A DNA stretch of 64,000 nt, from the NCBI RefSeq assembly GCF_030518215.1, contig NZ_JAULRT010000032.1:372001-436000 (forward strand). Reading direction: 5' to 3'. The notes beneath the pieces are model-generated. The model worked only from the letters and a program-made list of their open reading frames with translations. It was not told where the DNA came from and searched no databases. This stretch comes from Gilvimarinus algae (GTDB lineage Bacteria; Pseudomonadota; Gammaproteobacteria; Pseudomonadales; Cellvibrionaceae). The translations under genes were made by a program, and so were the position numbers. Shown here piece by piece: positions 33,414 to 42,389 of the stretch (positions are counted from its first letter, which is position 1; each line of letters opens with the position of its first letter).

Positions 33414-33452
33414 GATCTGTTATTGCGTGATATTTTTGCTATTTTGAAGGGG

Positions 33453-33470
33453 TGTGACGACACTGTCACA
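33453..33470. promoter_or_regulatory. second dyad upstream of blaI
   Basis: TGTGACGACACTGTCACA contains TGTGAC and GTCACA arms and an inner GACA-C-TGTC dyad (33459-33467) that resembles the BlaI core with altered outer bases. It is centred 57 bp from dyad 1. Together they may let BlaI repress the blaI-M56 operon cooperatively. Confidence 0.45.
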
Positions 33471-33524
33471 AAATTGTTATATCCCGCCGATACCATTCGT
33501 CGGCTAACCTGTGCCGGAGGAATC

Positions 33525-33908
33525 GTGAAGCAGAAGAGCTTGCCAGAATTGTCGAAAACGGAATTCAGTTTATTAAATGTATTGTGGAAAAAAAGCCCTT
33601 TGTCTGTGCGAGAAATTCACGATCGGCTGGATAACGGTTGGGCCTATACCACGACCAAGACCACCCTGGACAGAATGGTGGCTAAGGGCATTCTCGGGCG
33701 CGAATCGGCGCACGGTGTTTATATCTATTCGCCGTGTATTGGCCGGGCGGCGGGCCTGGTTCAGTGGGTGCGTTTTATCGCCGACAATGTGTTTGATCTT
33801 GAGCCCCTTGAGGTGGTGAATCTTTTTGCTAAACGCAAAACTTACTCCGACGAAGAGTTGCGTGAGCTGCGTGAACTCTTATCCAGAGATGATGATTCAT
33901 CTCGTTGA
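33525..33908 (+). CDS. blaI: BlaI/MecI-family transcriptional repressor
   Basis: 127 residues from the GTG at 33525, which has CGGAGGA upstream; the longer frame from 33393 covers the operator region and is not plausible. The winged helix (LSKTEFSLLNVLWKKSPL, SVREIHDRLDNGWAYTTTKT, TLDRMVAKGILGRESAHGV) is typical, and the C-terminal dimerisation part contains VVNLFAKRKTYSDEELRELR. The NLF segment is close to the Asn-Phe bond cut in staphylococcal BlaI. It is 17 bases from the M56 gene, the usual sensor-protease partner. Confidence 0.9.
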   Translation: MKQKSLPELSKTEFSLLNVLWKKSPLSVREIHDRLDNGWAYTTTKTTLDRMVAKGILGRESAHGVYIYSPCIGRAAGLVQWVRFIADNVFDLEPLEVVNLFAKRKTYSDEELRELRELLSRDDDSSR

Positions 33909-33925
33909 TGCACTGAGGTTTTACC

Positions 33926-35374
33926 GTGTCAGAACAACTGGTTTATCTGATTGGTAATTCAAGCTTCCTGCTCATGGGGCTGGCTCAGCGCTTTCTGCTC
34001 TTTTCCATTATTGGCCTGATACTGGTGATTTTGATGGTGCGGCTTTTTAAGCCGCGCTGTGCCGGCCCGGTGTGGGGCATCTATTTGCTCTGGCTGGTGC
34101 CGGCATCCGCGCCCATGGCGCCCTCGCTGTCGCCCGGATGGTGGTCTCATCTCGGTTTTTCCCACATCGACTGGCTGGACCCCTGCGCGCTGCTGCCGGT
34201 AGAGCGAGTCAGTGCCGTGCCGTTTTCTTCTATGCCCTTTATCAGCCGGGAAGCGGTTTTGATTGGGGCCTGGCTGCTGGTTTCGCTGTTGTTGTTGGCG
34301 CGAATCGTCTATCGGCGGCTCAGCTTTTTGCGCATTGCCCGCGAGGCCCACGTTGTCAGCGACCCTCACTGGCAAACGCTGGTGCAACGATTGCGCAAGG
34401 ATTACCGAATCAACCGGCCGGTGCGCCTGTGCAGTTCAAGCGCCTGCGCTACGCCTTTTACCATCGGCCTGCTCAGGCCGGAGGTGTTTATTCCTGAGTC
34501 CATGCTCAGTGAGCTCGACCGTGAAACCCTGGAAGTGGTGGTGGCGCACGAGCTGGCGCACATTGCTCGCGGTGATGATTTGAGCGTTACTTTTCAACAT
34601 GTGTTTCGCGCACTGTTTTTCTTTAATCCGCTGGTCAATTACGCGCACCGCAAACTGGGCGAGGCGCGGGAGGTGGGCTGCGATACCTTGGCGGTTGTGC
34701 GCTGCCGGATCGCGCCGCGCGACTACGGTATTGCCATGGTGCGAGTGCTCGAGCACTTTAAGGGCAACTTGGGGTCGTCGCAGCCGGTGGCGGGTTTTCT
34801 CAATCAGGATGTCCGCCAGAGAATTCAGACTCTGCTGCACTCGGAAAATCAGGGTCGCGACTGGCTGTTGCCCAGCGCTTTGACGGTGGTGCTCTTGCTG
34901 GGCGTGAGTCTTGCCCTCTCCGGGGCGCATCAGCCCTCAATCATGCCTGAGGATGAAGCTCGCGCGTTACTGGCCCCTTTGCAGGCCCAGCCGCCCATAG
35001 AGCGGGCGCGAGTCACGGGCGAGCTCTACCTGAATGCGCCGCTCGGCTGCGCTATCCCCCACAAGGATCACTACCACTCAGGGATGGACTTTACGCCCGC
35101 ATCGACCACGGCCGCCGTCAGTGCGATTGCGGCGGGGGTGGTGGTGGAGGTAATGACACCGGCTGGCAATGTGGGAAAGTTGGTCAAGATTCGCCACGAC
35201 AACGACATCTACTCGACCTACGTGCGCCTCGACCAGGTTGAGGTCCACGCCGGTCAACCAGTGGGCAATGGTCAGCGGCTTGGCAGTCTGGGCGCGACCG
35301 AGCGCACGGATCACCTGCATTTTGAATTGCATCACGGGCAGCAGGTGATCGACCCGGGTTTACTGATTTATTGA
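33926..35374 (+). CDS. BlaR1-like M56 metallopeptidase fused to a C-terminal M23 (LytM-like) domain
   Basis: 482 residues. N-terminal membrane segments (about 12-40, 46-66, 110-128), then the cytoplasmic M56 protease with HELAH (208-212) and the downstream REVGCD acidic motif (248-253), a last membrane segment (about 316-334) and an extracytoplasmic M23 domain (about 360-482). BlaR1 carries a penicillin-binding sensor at that place; here it is replaced by the LytM fold. Zn ligands are present (His384 and Asp388 in HSGMD; HLH 463-465), but the catalytic His of the usual Y-x-H-L motif is Arg434 (YVRL). The domain may therefore bind peptidoglycan without cutting it. The likely function is cell-wall sensing and BlaI cleavage. 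Confidence 0.88.
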   Translation: MSEQLVYLIGNSSFLLMGLAQRFLLFSIIGLILVILMVRLFKPRCAGPVWGIYLLWLVPASAPMAPSLSPGWWSHLGFSHIDWLDPCALLPVERVSAVPFSSMPFISREAVLIGAWLLVSLLLLARIVYRRLSFLRIAREAHVVSDPHWQTLVQRLRKDYRINRPVRLCSSSACATPFTIGLLRPEVFIPESMLSELDRETLEVVVAHELAHIARGDDLSVTFQHVFRALFFFNPLVNYAHRKLGEAREVGCDTLAVVRCRIAPRDYGIAMVRVLEHFKGNLGSSQPVAGFLNQDVRQRIQTLLHSENQGRDWLLPSALTVVLLLGVSLALSGAHQPSIMPEDEARALLAPLQAQPPIERARVTGELYLNAPLGCAIPHKDHYHSGMDFTPASTTAAVSAIAAGVVVEVMTPAGNVGKLVKIRHDNDIYSTYVRLDQVEVHAGQPVGNGQRLGSLGATERTDHLHFELHHGQQVIDPGLLIY

Positions 35375-36669
35375 TTCTCCAGCGATAGCTCAGCCACCGT
35401 GTGTGATACCTTGACCGCGCCGGCGTTGATTTTTTCGATGACCTCGGCGACCTGACCGTTCAGCAGGCTGCCGCTGTCGACCGATTGGGACACCGACTCG
35501 ACCTGCCCGGTAATGGCCTGGGTCAGTTCCTGATTGTGTTTTACCACCTGCTCGATCTGGCTGGTTGACTGTGTGGTGCGTGCGGCCAGCTGCCGCACTT
35601 CATCGGCTACCACAGCAAAGCCCCGGCCCAGGTCACCGGCGCGCGCCGCCTCAATGGCCGCGTTTAACGCCAGCAGGTTGGTTTGATCGGCGATGGCGCT
35701 GATGGTCGACACTATGGCTTTGATCTGTGACGACTGCTCGTTCAGTTGCTGTATCAGCTGCACGGTTTCGTTGACCTGCTCGTCAATGGCTTCAAAATTC
35801 TTTAGCGCCGTTTTGAGCATCTGCGAACCCTCTACCGCTGTGGCAGAGGTTTGCTGCGCGCTTTGCTGCGCGACGCGGGCGGCCTCGGCCACGCGCTCGC
35901 CGTGCTGCACGCGAGCGGTAATGTCCGAGGCGAATTTGACCACCTTTTCGACTTTGCCGGCTTCGTTGTAAATGGGGTTATAGGTGGCCTCCAGCCAGAT
36001 GACTTTACCGGTTGAGCTTCGCCTTTCAAAGCGGCCGGATTTAAAGGAACCCGCAGCCAGCTCTCGCCAGAAGTCAGGGTGTTGCCGATAAAATTCGGGT
36101 GTGCAGAACATTTCGTGGTGTTTGCCTTCAATGTCGGCGGCGCGGTAGTTCACCACTTGAAGGAAGTTGTCGTTGGCTTTGAGGATAACGCCCTTGGGCG
36201 TGAATTCGATTACTGCCATGGAGCGCTCGAGCGCATCGATCACCCCGGCCCGCTGGACGTTTTGCTCATGGGCTTGGGTGACGTCTGTGCAAAGTTGCAC
36301 CACCTTGATCACTTTTGAGCCCTCGCGGATCGGCACAAACTGGGCGTCCAGCCATACGGTGGATTCCCCGCTCTGGTGCGCCAGACACAGCTGCTGAGCT
36401 TTACCTTGGGTCAGGCTGTGCCACAGCGAGCGGCTGTCCAGGCGGGCGATCTGCTCTGGCGTGCACAGCTGGCGGTGGTAGCGGCCAATCAGCTGGTTGG
36501 GTTGACCGCCCAAGCGAGTCGCCAGCGGGCCGCTGATCTCCAGCAGCTTGCCCTCGGGGCTGTATTCGGCGTAAAGCAGATGGTGCTTGAGGCTCGTCAG
36601 CAGCAGTTCGTCTGCTCGGGCACGTTGGCTTAGGTCGGTCAGTTGGGCTTTCAAGGCGCGGTTGAACAT
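35368..36669 (-). CDS. soluble PAS-PAS methyl-accepting chemotaxis protein (BdlA-like)
   Basis: 433 residues, no membrane segment. Two PAS domains (about 25-135 and 140-250; both with the [13 protein letters not shown] and VVKFASDIT patterns) precede a chemoreceptor signalling domain with the conserved tip ([40 protein letters not shown]). This layout is that of BdlA of Pseudomonas and Aer-like energy sensors; the role could be redox or biofilm-dispersal signalling. No haem- or FAD-binding residue can be assigned with certainty. The stop overlaps the convergent M56-M23 gene by 7 bases. Confidence 0.9.
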   Translation of the reverse strand: MFNRALKAQLTDLSQRARADELLLTSLKHHLLYAEYSPEGKLLEISGPLATRLGGQPNQLIGRYHRQLCTPEQIARLDSRSLWHSLTQGKAQQLCLAHQSGESTVWLDAQFVPIREGSKVIKVVQLCTDVTQAHEQNVQRAGVIDALERSMAVIEFTPKGVILKANDNFLQVVNYRAADIEGKHHEMFCTPEFYRQHPDFWRELAAGSFKSGRFERRSSTGKVIWLEATYNPIYNEAGKVEKVVKFASDITARVQHGERVAEAARVAQQSAQQTSATAVEGSQMLKTALKNFEAIDEQVNETVQLIQQLNEQSSQIKAIVSTISAIADQTNLLALNAAIEAARAGDLGRGFAVVADEVRQLAARTTQSTSQIEQVVKHNQELTQAITGQVESVSQSVDSGSLLNGQVAEVIEKINAGAVKVSHTVAELSLENQ

Positions 36670-36895
36670 AGTGGTCTCTCTTGGTCACAGACCGTTAAGG
36701 GAGTCGTCCTTTGAGGTGATTCCATTCGTTGATATACGCGCCATTTGTGGCAATAGATCATTGGCTGTAACCGGCCCGCCGTATTTTTTGCGGTACTTGG
36801 GTGCTGGCGAGTCGCGGAGGCTGTCGGGGGCTTATCCCGATTCGTCTTGCCTGCTACATTAGTGCCTATACAAGCTAAACCGGCGGGGAGAGCGG

Positions 36896-37522
36896 ATGTA
36901 CGACGGCGAGAGAATCAACAGTATTACCCATTTGGTTGGGGCCGTGCTGGCACTGGTGGGCTTTGGTGCGCTGCTGACCATCAGTATTCAGCAATGGGAT
37001 GCGGCCCTGATTGTCAGCTTTATCGTGTTCGGGGTCACGCTGATCCTGCTCTATACCATGTCCACCCTCTACCACAGCTTTCGCTCCCCCAAGGTCAAGG
37101 CGGTGTTTCGCCAGCTGGATCATGTGTGCATCTACCTGCTGATTGCAGGAACCTATACGCCGTTTATGCTGGTGACCGTCGGCGGCATGACCGGTCTGGT
37201 GATGCTGGTGATTATCTGGTCCCTGGCCGTGGTGGGGCTGCTGCTGGATATCCTGCCGAAAAAGCGCATCAAGTGGCTACAGATCCTGATCTATCTGGTT
37301 ATGGGCTGGGTGTGCGTGGTGGTCTATCAGGACCTGGCGGCGGGCTTCCCCCTGGCCGGGCTACTGTGGTTGTGGGTGGGCGGTATTGCCTACACCGTGG
37401 GAGTGATTTTTTATGTGCTGGATGGGTTAAAGAAGCTGCGCCACGCTCACGGTATCTGGCACATGTTCGTACTCGCGGGCTCTTTTTGCCATTTTGTTGC
37501 GGTGGTTGCCTACGTCCGGTAG
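36896..37522 (+). CDS. hemolysin III family (PAQR-type) membrane protein
   Basis: 208 residues with seven membrane segments. Family motifs: ERINSITHLVGAVLALVGFG, STLYHSFRSPKVKAVFRQLD, DHVCIYLLIAGTYTPFMLV and AHGIWHMFVLAGSFCHFVAV, including the Ser/His/Asp/His residues thought to bind zinc in the PAQR/CREST superfamily. The molecular activity of bacterial members is uncertain despite the name. A GGGGAGAG site precedes the ATG. Confidence 0.92.
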   Translation: MYDGERINSITHLVGAVLALVGFGALLTISIQQWDAALIVSFIVFGVTLILLYTMSTLYHSFRSPKVKAVFRQLDHVCIYLLIAGTYTPFMLVTVGGMTGLVMLVIIWSLAVVGLLLDILPKKRIKWLQILIYLVMGWVCVVVYQDLAAGFPLAGLLWLWVGGIAYTVGVIFYVLDGLKKLRHAHGIWHMFVLAGSFCHFVAVVAYVR

Positions 37523-37550
37523 GTGACCTCCCATTTACTTAAATAATAAT

Positions 37551-37569
37551 AAGTGTGATAATCGTTCTC
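37551..37569. promoter_or_regulatory. candidate Fur box upstream of TonB receptor
   Basis: AAGTGTGATAATCGTTCTC agrees with the 19-bp Fur consensus at 13 positions, with the central GATAATC intact, and sits in an AT-rich stretch 35 bp before the receptor ATG. It suggests iron-dependent repression. Confidence 0.55.
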
Positions 37570-37603
37570 TTTTAGGAATTTGTAACTACGAGGACGATCC
37601 GTC

Positions 37604-39580
37604 ATGCAATGCCCCGTTAGCCCTGCCACCCACGTCAGCCTATTCGCCCTGGCGCTCGCGTTAAGCTCAACCCACGCCCTGGCGCAAAGCGGCGCAGAAG
37701 CGAGTAAGCAGAAGGAAAAACAAGCACAAATTGAAGAGCTGGTGGTGATTGGCGAGCCGGTGGACAGCCTACTCACCTCGGCCGACCTGGAGCGCAAGCA
37801 AGCCAATGACCTGGACGATATTTTCTCCGGGGTGCCGACGGTGCTGGTGGGCGGCTCGGTGGGTGCCGCGCAAAAGATTTACGTCCGCAATCTGGGTGAG
37901 GATACCCTCAATATCAGTGTCGATGGTGCGACTCAGTCGGGCGTGACCTACCACCACACCGGGCGCATTTCCATTGAGCCCGAGCTGCTCAAACAGGTTC
38001 ATGTACAGGTCGGCGCGGGCGATGCGACCAGCGGCTCGGGTGCACTGGGCGGTGCGATCAAGTTTGAAACCAAAAACCCCGAAGACATGCTAGGCAACAA
38101 AGACTTTGGGGCGATTGTTAAAGCCGGCTATTTCTCCAACACCGAGGGCTACAAGGGCAGCGCTACGGTATTTGGCCGTTTGGGCGGGGGCTTTAGTGCC
38201 ATGGCCAGCTATGTCACGTCTGACCAGGATGATATGGAAGACCCCAGCGGCAATCAGCTGCCGGGTACCAACTCCGATCAGGACTTAGGCTTTTTTAAAC
38301 TGGTGGGGGATTTTGGCGGTGGTCACAAGGCCAGTATCAGTTACGAAAACTTGACCGAAGAGGGCGAAAAACTGACTCGCCCGGAGTGGGGCGAAGGTCC
38401 GCGCAACCCTCTGCGCGATCTGGAGTTTGACCGCACTACCACGACCTTGAAGTATTCCTGGGACAAGCCCGACAGCGATTGGCTGCTGCTGGACGTGAGC
38501 CTGTACAACACCGACTTTGAAATCTACCGCCCCTGGGACGATTACACCAGCGCGGTGGACACGCAGGGCTTTTTACTGAGCAACACCAGCCAGTGGGGTG
38601 AGCACAAAATTGTCTACGGCTCCGACTATCGCGACGATGAAGTCACGGCTGGCGAGCGGGCTCTGGGTGGTAATGTCTTCACCGAAACCAGCGATGTGTT
38701 GGGTTTTTTCGTGCAAGATTACTTTCAGGCCAGCGATACTTTGCTACTGACTTTTGGCACACGCTGGGATGACTTTAACGCGGTGGATAAAGAAAACAAC
38801 GAGTTTTCCTCCGACGGGTTTAGCCCGAATGTGGGTTTCTCCTATGACCTTACGCGCGCTTTGACCGTCAGCGGTGGCTACGCCGAATCTCTGCGTGGGG
38901 TGGAAACCAACGATGGCTTTAAACTCTTCGGCACCACCAATGATCCTGACTTGAAAGCCGAGCGTGCGAAAAATTTTGAATTGGGGCTGGACTACACTCT
39001 GGGCGATTTTTTACTGAGCGCAGGTTACCACGATACCACCATCGAAGATGCGATCGGTAACGCCCTGCCTTGGTCGCGTCACTACGAGAATTTGGGTGAG
39101 CTGGAAACCAACGGCTATTCTCTGGGCGCGACCTACAATGGCGAGCGCCTGTTCTCCAAGTGGACCTACGTGGATACGGACGTAGAGCTCGATGGTGAAT
39201 CACTGACTCGTTACGCCTACGGCTATCTCGGCACATCGACCGGTAATACTCTGACCATGGATACGTCATATCAAGTCAGCTCCAGCGTGGACATTGGTTG
39301 GATTATGACCTTGGTGCAAGACCTGGATGACATCTACGTGGAGTCGGCGCAGGCGAGCATCGATAAACCGGGCTATAACGTGCACGATGTCTATGCTCAC
39401 TGGGAGCCATTGGCGCTGAATGGGTTTAGCGTCACGCTAACGGTGAAAAACGTCTTTGATGAAGAGTATCTCGATCACGGCAGTGTGGAAGACTTTACCC
39501 ACTTGCCCGACTACGAGGGGGTGAAGAGCTATTCAGCGCCCGGCCGGGACATTCGCTTAAGCTTTGCGATGCGTTTTTAA
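37604..39580 (+). CDS. TonB-dependent receptor, probable iron/heme type
   Basis: 658 residues, the shorter size typical of heme or siderophore receptors. Signal peptide cut near HALAQ (about 28), a TonB box-like EELVVIGEP, plug domain (DDIFSGVPTVLVGGSVGAAQ, KIYVRNLGEDTLNISVDGAT, SGSGALGGAIKFETK) and a barrel ending in RLSFAMRF with terminal Phe. The candidate Fur box upstream supports an iron-related ligand. It stands alone as a transcript with a terminator immediately after. The exact substrate is not evident. Confidence 0.88.
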   Translation: MQCPVSPATHVSLFALALALSSTHALAQSGAEASKQKEKQAQIEELVVIGEPVDSLLTSADLERKQANDLDDIFSGVPTVLVGGSVGAAQKIYVRNLGEDTLNISVDGATQSGVTYHHTGRISIEPELLKQVHVQVGAGDATSGSGALGGAIKFETKNPEDMLGNKDFGAIVKAGYFSNTEGYKGSATVFGRLGGGFSAMASYVTSDQDDMEDPSGNQLPGTNSDQDLGFFKLVGDFGGGHKASISYENLTEEGEKLTRPEWGEGPRNPLRDLEFDRTTTTLKYSWDKPDSDWLLLDVSLYNTDFEIYRPWDDYTSAVDTQGFLLSNTSQWGEHKIVYGSDYRDDEVTAGERALGGNVFTETSDVLGFFVQDYFQASDTLLLTFGTRWDDFNAVDKENNEFSSDGFSPNVGFSYDLTRALTVSGGYAESLRGVETNDGFKLFGTTNDPDLKAERAKNFELGLDYTLGDFLLSAGYHDTTIEDAIGNALPWSRHYENLGELETNGYSLGATYNGERLFSKWTYVDTDVELDGESLTRYAYGYLGTSTGNTLTMDTSYQVSSSVDIGWIMTLVQDLDDIYVESAQASIDKPGYNVHDVYAHWEPLALNGFSVTLTVKNVFDEEYLDHGSVEDFTHLPDYEGVKSYSAPGRDIRLSFAMRF

Positions 39581-39602
39581 GCCTTCGCCGAGGTTCAAGT
39601 CG

Positions 39603-39634
39603 AAAAGCGCAGAGGGGAGCCCCTGCGCTTTTTT
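39603..39634. terminator. bidirectional terminator between TonB receptor and glpK
   Basis: AAAAGCGCAG-A-GGGG, loop AG, CCCC-TGCGCTTTTTT forms a strong stem with T-runs on both strands, 22 bases after the receptor stop and 43 bases beyond the glpK stop. Confidence 0.88.
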
Positions 39635-39677
39635 ATCCGCCGACGTTCGCCGGGTCAGGGGCGGTGTCTGGCGCTTT

Positions 39678-41180
39678 TTAGGTATCGGAGCGTTCAGCGT
39701 CGAGCAGGCTGCGCTCCACCGCCCGCTGCCAGCCCTTAATCATGTCGGCCTTGAGCTCAGGCTCTATGGCGGGCTCGGCCTTAGCCTCCAGTGTCCAGTT
39801 TTGGGCAATGTCCTCCAGGCTTGAAAACAAGCCCAGCTGCAGGCCGGCGAGGCGGGCGGCGCCAAGGGCTGTTGTCTCTGTGATAGCCGGTCGCTCGGCC
39901 GTCATACCTGTGATGTCGGCGAGCGTCTGTAGCAGCCAATTGTTGGCGATCATGCCGCCGTCTACCCGCAAGCTGGTGAGTGTTTGCTGAGTATCTTTGG
40001 CCATCGCCTCCAGCAGGTCATGGGTTTGATAGCACACCGCCTCAAGCGCGGCGCGGGCAATTTCGGCGCGGCCACTGTCGCGAGTCAGGCCACAGATAAC
40101 GGCCCTGGCGTCGGGCCGCCAATGGGGCGCACCCAGTCCGGTAAAGGCCGGTACCAGATAAACGCCGCGGTTGGAGTCCAGGCTGGCGGCCAGCGCTTCG
40201 GTCTCGCTGGCCTGCTGAATGATACCGAGTTTGTCCCGCAGCCACTGCACGGCCGCCCCGGCGATAAAAATGGAGCCTTCAAGCGCATAGTGCACCTCGC
40301 CGTTTAAACGGTATGCCAGTGTGGTGAGTAAGCGGTTGTCGGACATTTGCGCCTTTTGTCCGGTGTGGAGCAGGGCAAAGCAGCCGGTGCCGTAGGTGCT
40401 TTTGATCATGCCGGGCTCAAAACAGGCCTGGCCGATCATGGCGGCGTGCTGGTCGCCGGCAACACCCGCAATGGGTAAAGTGCGACCGTCGAGCCCTTCC
40501 TGCGCTTCGCCGAAATCGGCGGCGCAATCGTAGACGTCGGGCAAGATCCCTTCGGGAATATCAAACAGCTTGAGCAAATCTTCATCCCAGCGCTGCGTAT
40601 GAATATTAAACAGCAGGGTTCGCGCCGCATTGGTGGCGTCGGTTGCGTGGACTTTGCCGCCGGTAAATTTCCAGATCAACCAGGTATCGATAGTGCCAAA
40701 GGCCAGCTCGCCACGACTTGCCCGATCTCGCGCGCCTTCCACTTTATCGAGAATCCAGGCGAGCTTGGTGGCGGAAAAGTAGGGGTCCAACAACAGGCCA
40801 GTGCGATCGCGCACAAGAGCCTCGTGTCCTTGCTGGGCGAGCTTTCGGCACTGCTGGGCGGTGCGCCTGTCCTGCCAGACAATAGCGGGATAAATGGGCT
40901 CGCCGCTGGACTTGTCCCAAACCAGCGTGGTTTCTCTTTGGTTGGTAATCCCGATGCCGGCGACCTGCTGCCCCTTGGGCAACTGAGCGAGGCAGTCGCG
41001 GCACACCGCACTGGTGACTTCCCATATTTGCTGCGGGTCGTGCTCCACCCAGCCGTCGGCCGGGAAGTGCTGGTCAAACTCGCGCTGGGCGCTGGCTTTT
41101 ATCTCGCCGTCCCGAGAGAAAATAATCGCGCGGCTACTGGTTGTTCCCTGGTCAATCGCCAGAATAAACTCGCTCACCAT
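39678..41180 (-). CDS. glpK: glycerol kinase
   Basis: 500 residues, full length. FGGY-kinase signatures: the N-terminal phosphate loop [47 protein letters not shown] and the C-terminal [20 protein letters not shown] and [15 protein letters not shown]. It phosphorylates glycerol to glycerol-3-phosphate using ATP. No glpF, glpD or glpR gene is adjacent, so here it stands alone. AGGAGAG precedes the ATG. Confidence 0.95.
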   Translation of the reverse strand: MVSEFILAIDQGTTSSRAIIFSRDGEIKASAQREFDQHFPADGWVEHDPQQIWEVTSAVCRDCLAQLPKGQQVAGIGITNQRETTLVWDKSSGEPIYPAIVWQDRRTAQQCRKLAQQGHEALVRDRTGLLLDPYFSATKLAWILDKVEGARDRASRGELAFGTIDTWLIWKFTGGKVHATDATNAARTLLFNIHTQRWDEDLLKLFDIPEGILPDVYDCAADFGEAQEGLDGRTLPIAGVAGDQHAAMIGQACFEPGMIKSTYGTGCFALLHTGQKAQMSDNRLLTTLAYRLNGEVHYALEGSIFIAGAAVQWLRDKLGIIQQASETEALAASLDSNRGVYLVPAFTGLGAPHWRPDARAVICGLTRDSGRAEIARAALEAVCYQTHDLLEAMAKDTQQTLTSLRVDGGMIANNWLLQTLADITGMTAERPAITETTALGAARLAGLQLGLFSSLEDIAQNWTLEAKAEPAIEPELKADMIKGWQRAVERSLLDAERSDT

Positions 41181-41279
41181 TGTCTCTCCTGTTCTACACG
41201 CTCGTGGACTTTTCCTATTATGATGTAGCTGCAGTGTAGCGCAAATAAACGGTTAAATATTATAAATAAAGGATACGCC

Positions 41280-41843
41280 ATGATGACCCGAACTCTTGAA
41301 GAACAACGTGAAGAATACAAGCGGCGGCGGTTTATTGCCATGCCGATCGCCGGCATGGTGATGTGGGCACTGATCGGTATTGCCGGCGCTGTGTTGCCAG
41401 AGCAAGTGGCCGCTTTGTGCTTATTTATCGGCACCGGATCTATCCTGTACCTTGGGCTCTTCGTGTCAAAGTTTACCGGTGAAAACTATCTGGACCGGTC
41501 GCGCCCCAAAAATGCGTTTGACAGTTTGTTTTTGCAAACCGTTGCCATGGCTTTGTTGGTGTTTTCAATTGCCATTCCATTTTACATGCTGGTACCCAGC
41601 TCCCTGCCTTTAAGCGTTGGTATTCTCACCGGGCTGATGTGGTTGCCGCTCAGCTGGGCAATTGGCCATTGGGTGGGGATTTTTCACAGTGTCAGCCGGA
41701 CATTACTCATTGTGCTTTTCTGGTACTTACTGCCGGAGTACCGCTTTGTGACGATTCCCGCGGTGATCGTGGTGATTTATGCGCTGACGTTGATGGTTTT
41801 GGAAAAACGCTATCGCCGGGTAAACCATCTTGACGGAGAATAA
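41280..41843 (+). CDS. multi-pass membrane protein (DUF7010-like)
   Basis: 187 residues. A charged N-terminus (TRTLEEQREEYKRRRFIAMP) is followed by about five membrane segments (24-42, 46-62, 83-105, 111-130, 140-175) and a charged tail. From memory it resembles small membrane proteins now grouped as DUF7010, whose function is not known. It is divergent from glpK; the following DUF1993 gene starts 33 bases later and may be co-transcribed. Confidence 0.7.
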   Translation: MMTRTLEEQREEYKRRRFIAMPIAGMVMWALIGIAGAVLPEQVAALCLFIGTGSILYLGLFVSKFTGENYLDRSRPKNAFDSLFLQTVAMALLVFSIAIPFYMLVPSSLPLSVGILTGLMWLPLSWAIGHWVGIFHSVSRTLLIVLFWYLLPEYRFVTIPAVIVVIYALTLMVLEKRYRRVNHLDGE

Positions 41844-41876
41844 TATGATTTTCGACACTCTTTCGGGGGATGGCGG

Positions 41877-42383
41877 ATGATGGCGGAATCGGCTGTACGG
41901 ATGTTTGACCACTCGCTGACTTGCCTTTCGCGTTTGGTAAAAAAGCTGGAGGATGTTGACCCTCAGGGCGAACTGCTGGAGGCGAGGCTGGCTCCGGATA
42001 TGTTGCCTTTGGTGAATCAGATTAAAACGGCGGCCAATTTTCCCCTGCGTGCCTGCTGTCCGCTGGTGGGGCGCGAGAGAGTCAGCTTTGAGAGTACTGG
42101 CAATGACTACACTTCGTTGCTCAGACACATAGAGCGCACCATGGCATATATGCAGAGTTTACCGGCCCTCGAGCTGGATACGCCCTATACAGTGTCCGAT
42201 ACAGCGGGTTTTCGTCAGTTGAGCTTGCCGCCGCAGGAATACCTTTATCGGTACGCGCTGCCCAACTTTTACTTTCATCTGGCAATGGTCTATGCCATTG
42301 CCCGGGCCCAAGGGGTGGCGCTCAGTAAAGGGGATTTTGACGGGTACCATCAGTACCCGCCAGGGTTTTCGTTTGAGCGTTGA
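41877..42383 (+). CDS. DUF1993 family protein
   Basis: 168 residues resembling DUF1993: MFDHSLTCLSRLVKKLEDVD near the start, RLAPDMLPLVNQIKTAANFP, then the family pattern LPPQEYLYRYALPNFYFHLA toward the C-terminus. The fold is a DinB-like four-helix bundle in relatives; no activity is known. The first two codons are both ATG, so it may begin at 41880. It converges with the symporter gene, 6 bases away. Confidence 0.78.
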   Translation: MMAESAVRMFDHSLTCLSRLVKKLEDVDPQGELLEARLAPDMLPLVNQIKTAANFPLRACCPLVGRERVSFESTGNDYTSLLRHIERTMAYMQSLPALELDTPYTVSDTAGFRQLSLPPQEYLYRYALPNFYFHLAMVYAIARAQGVALSKGDFDGYHQYPPGFSFER

Positions 42384-42389
42384 AGGCCT

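Noticed and set aside
33453-33470. TGTGAC...GTCACA as a CRP site
   Set aside because: TGTGA and TCACA are separated by 8 bases rather than the 6 expected for CRP; the inner dyad fits a BlaI-type core better.
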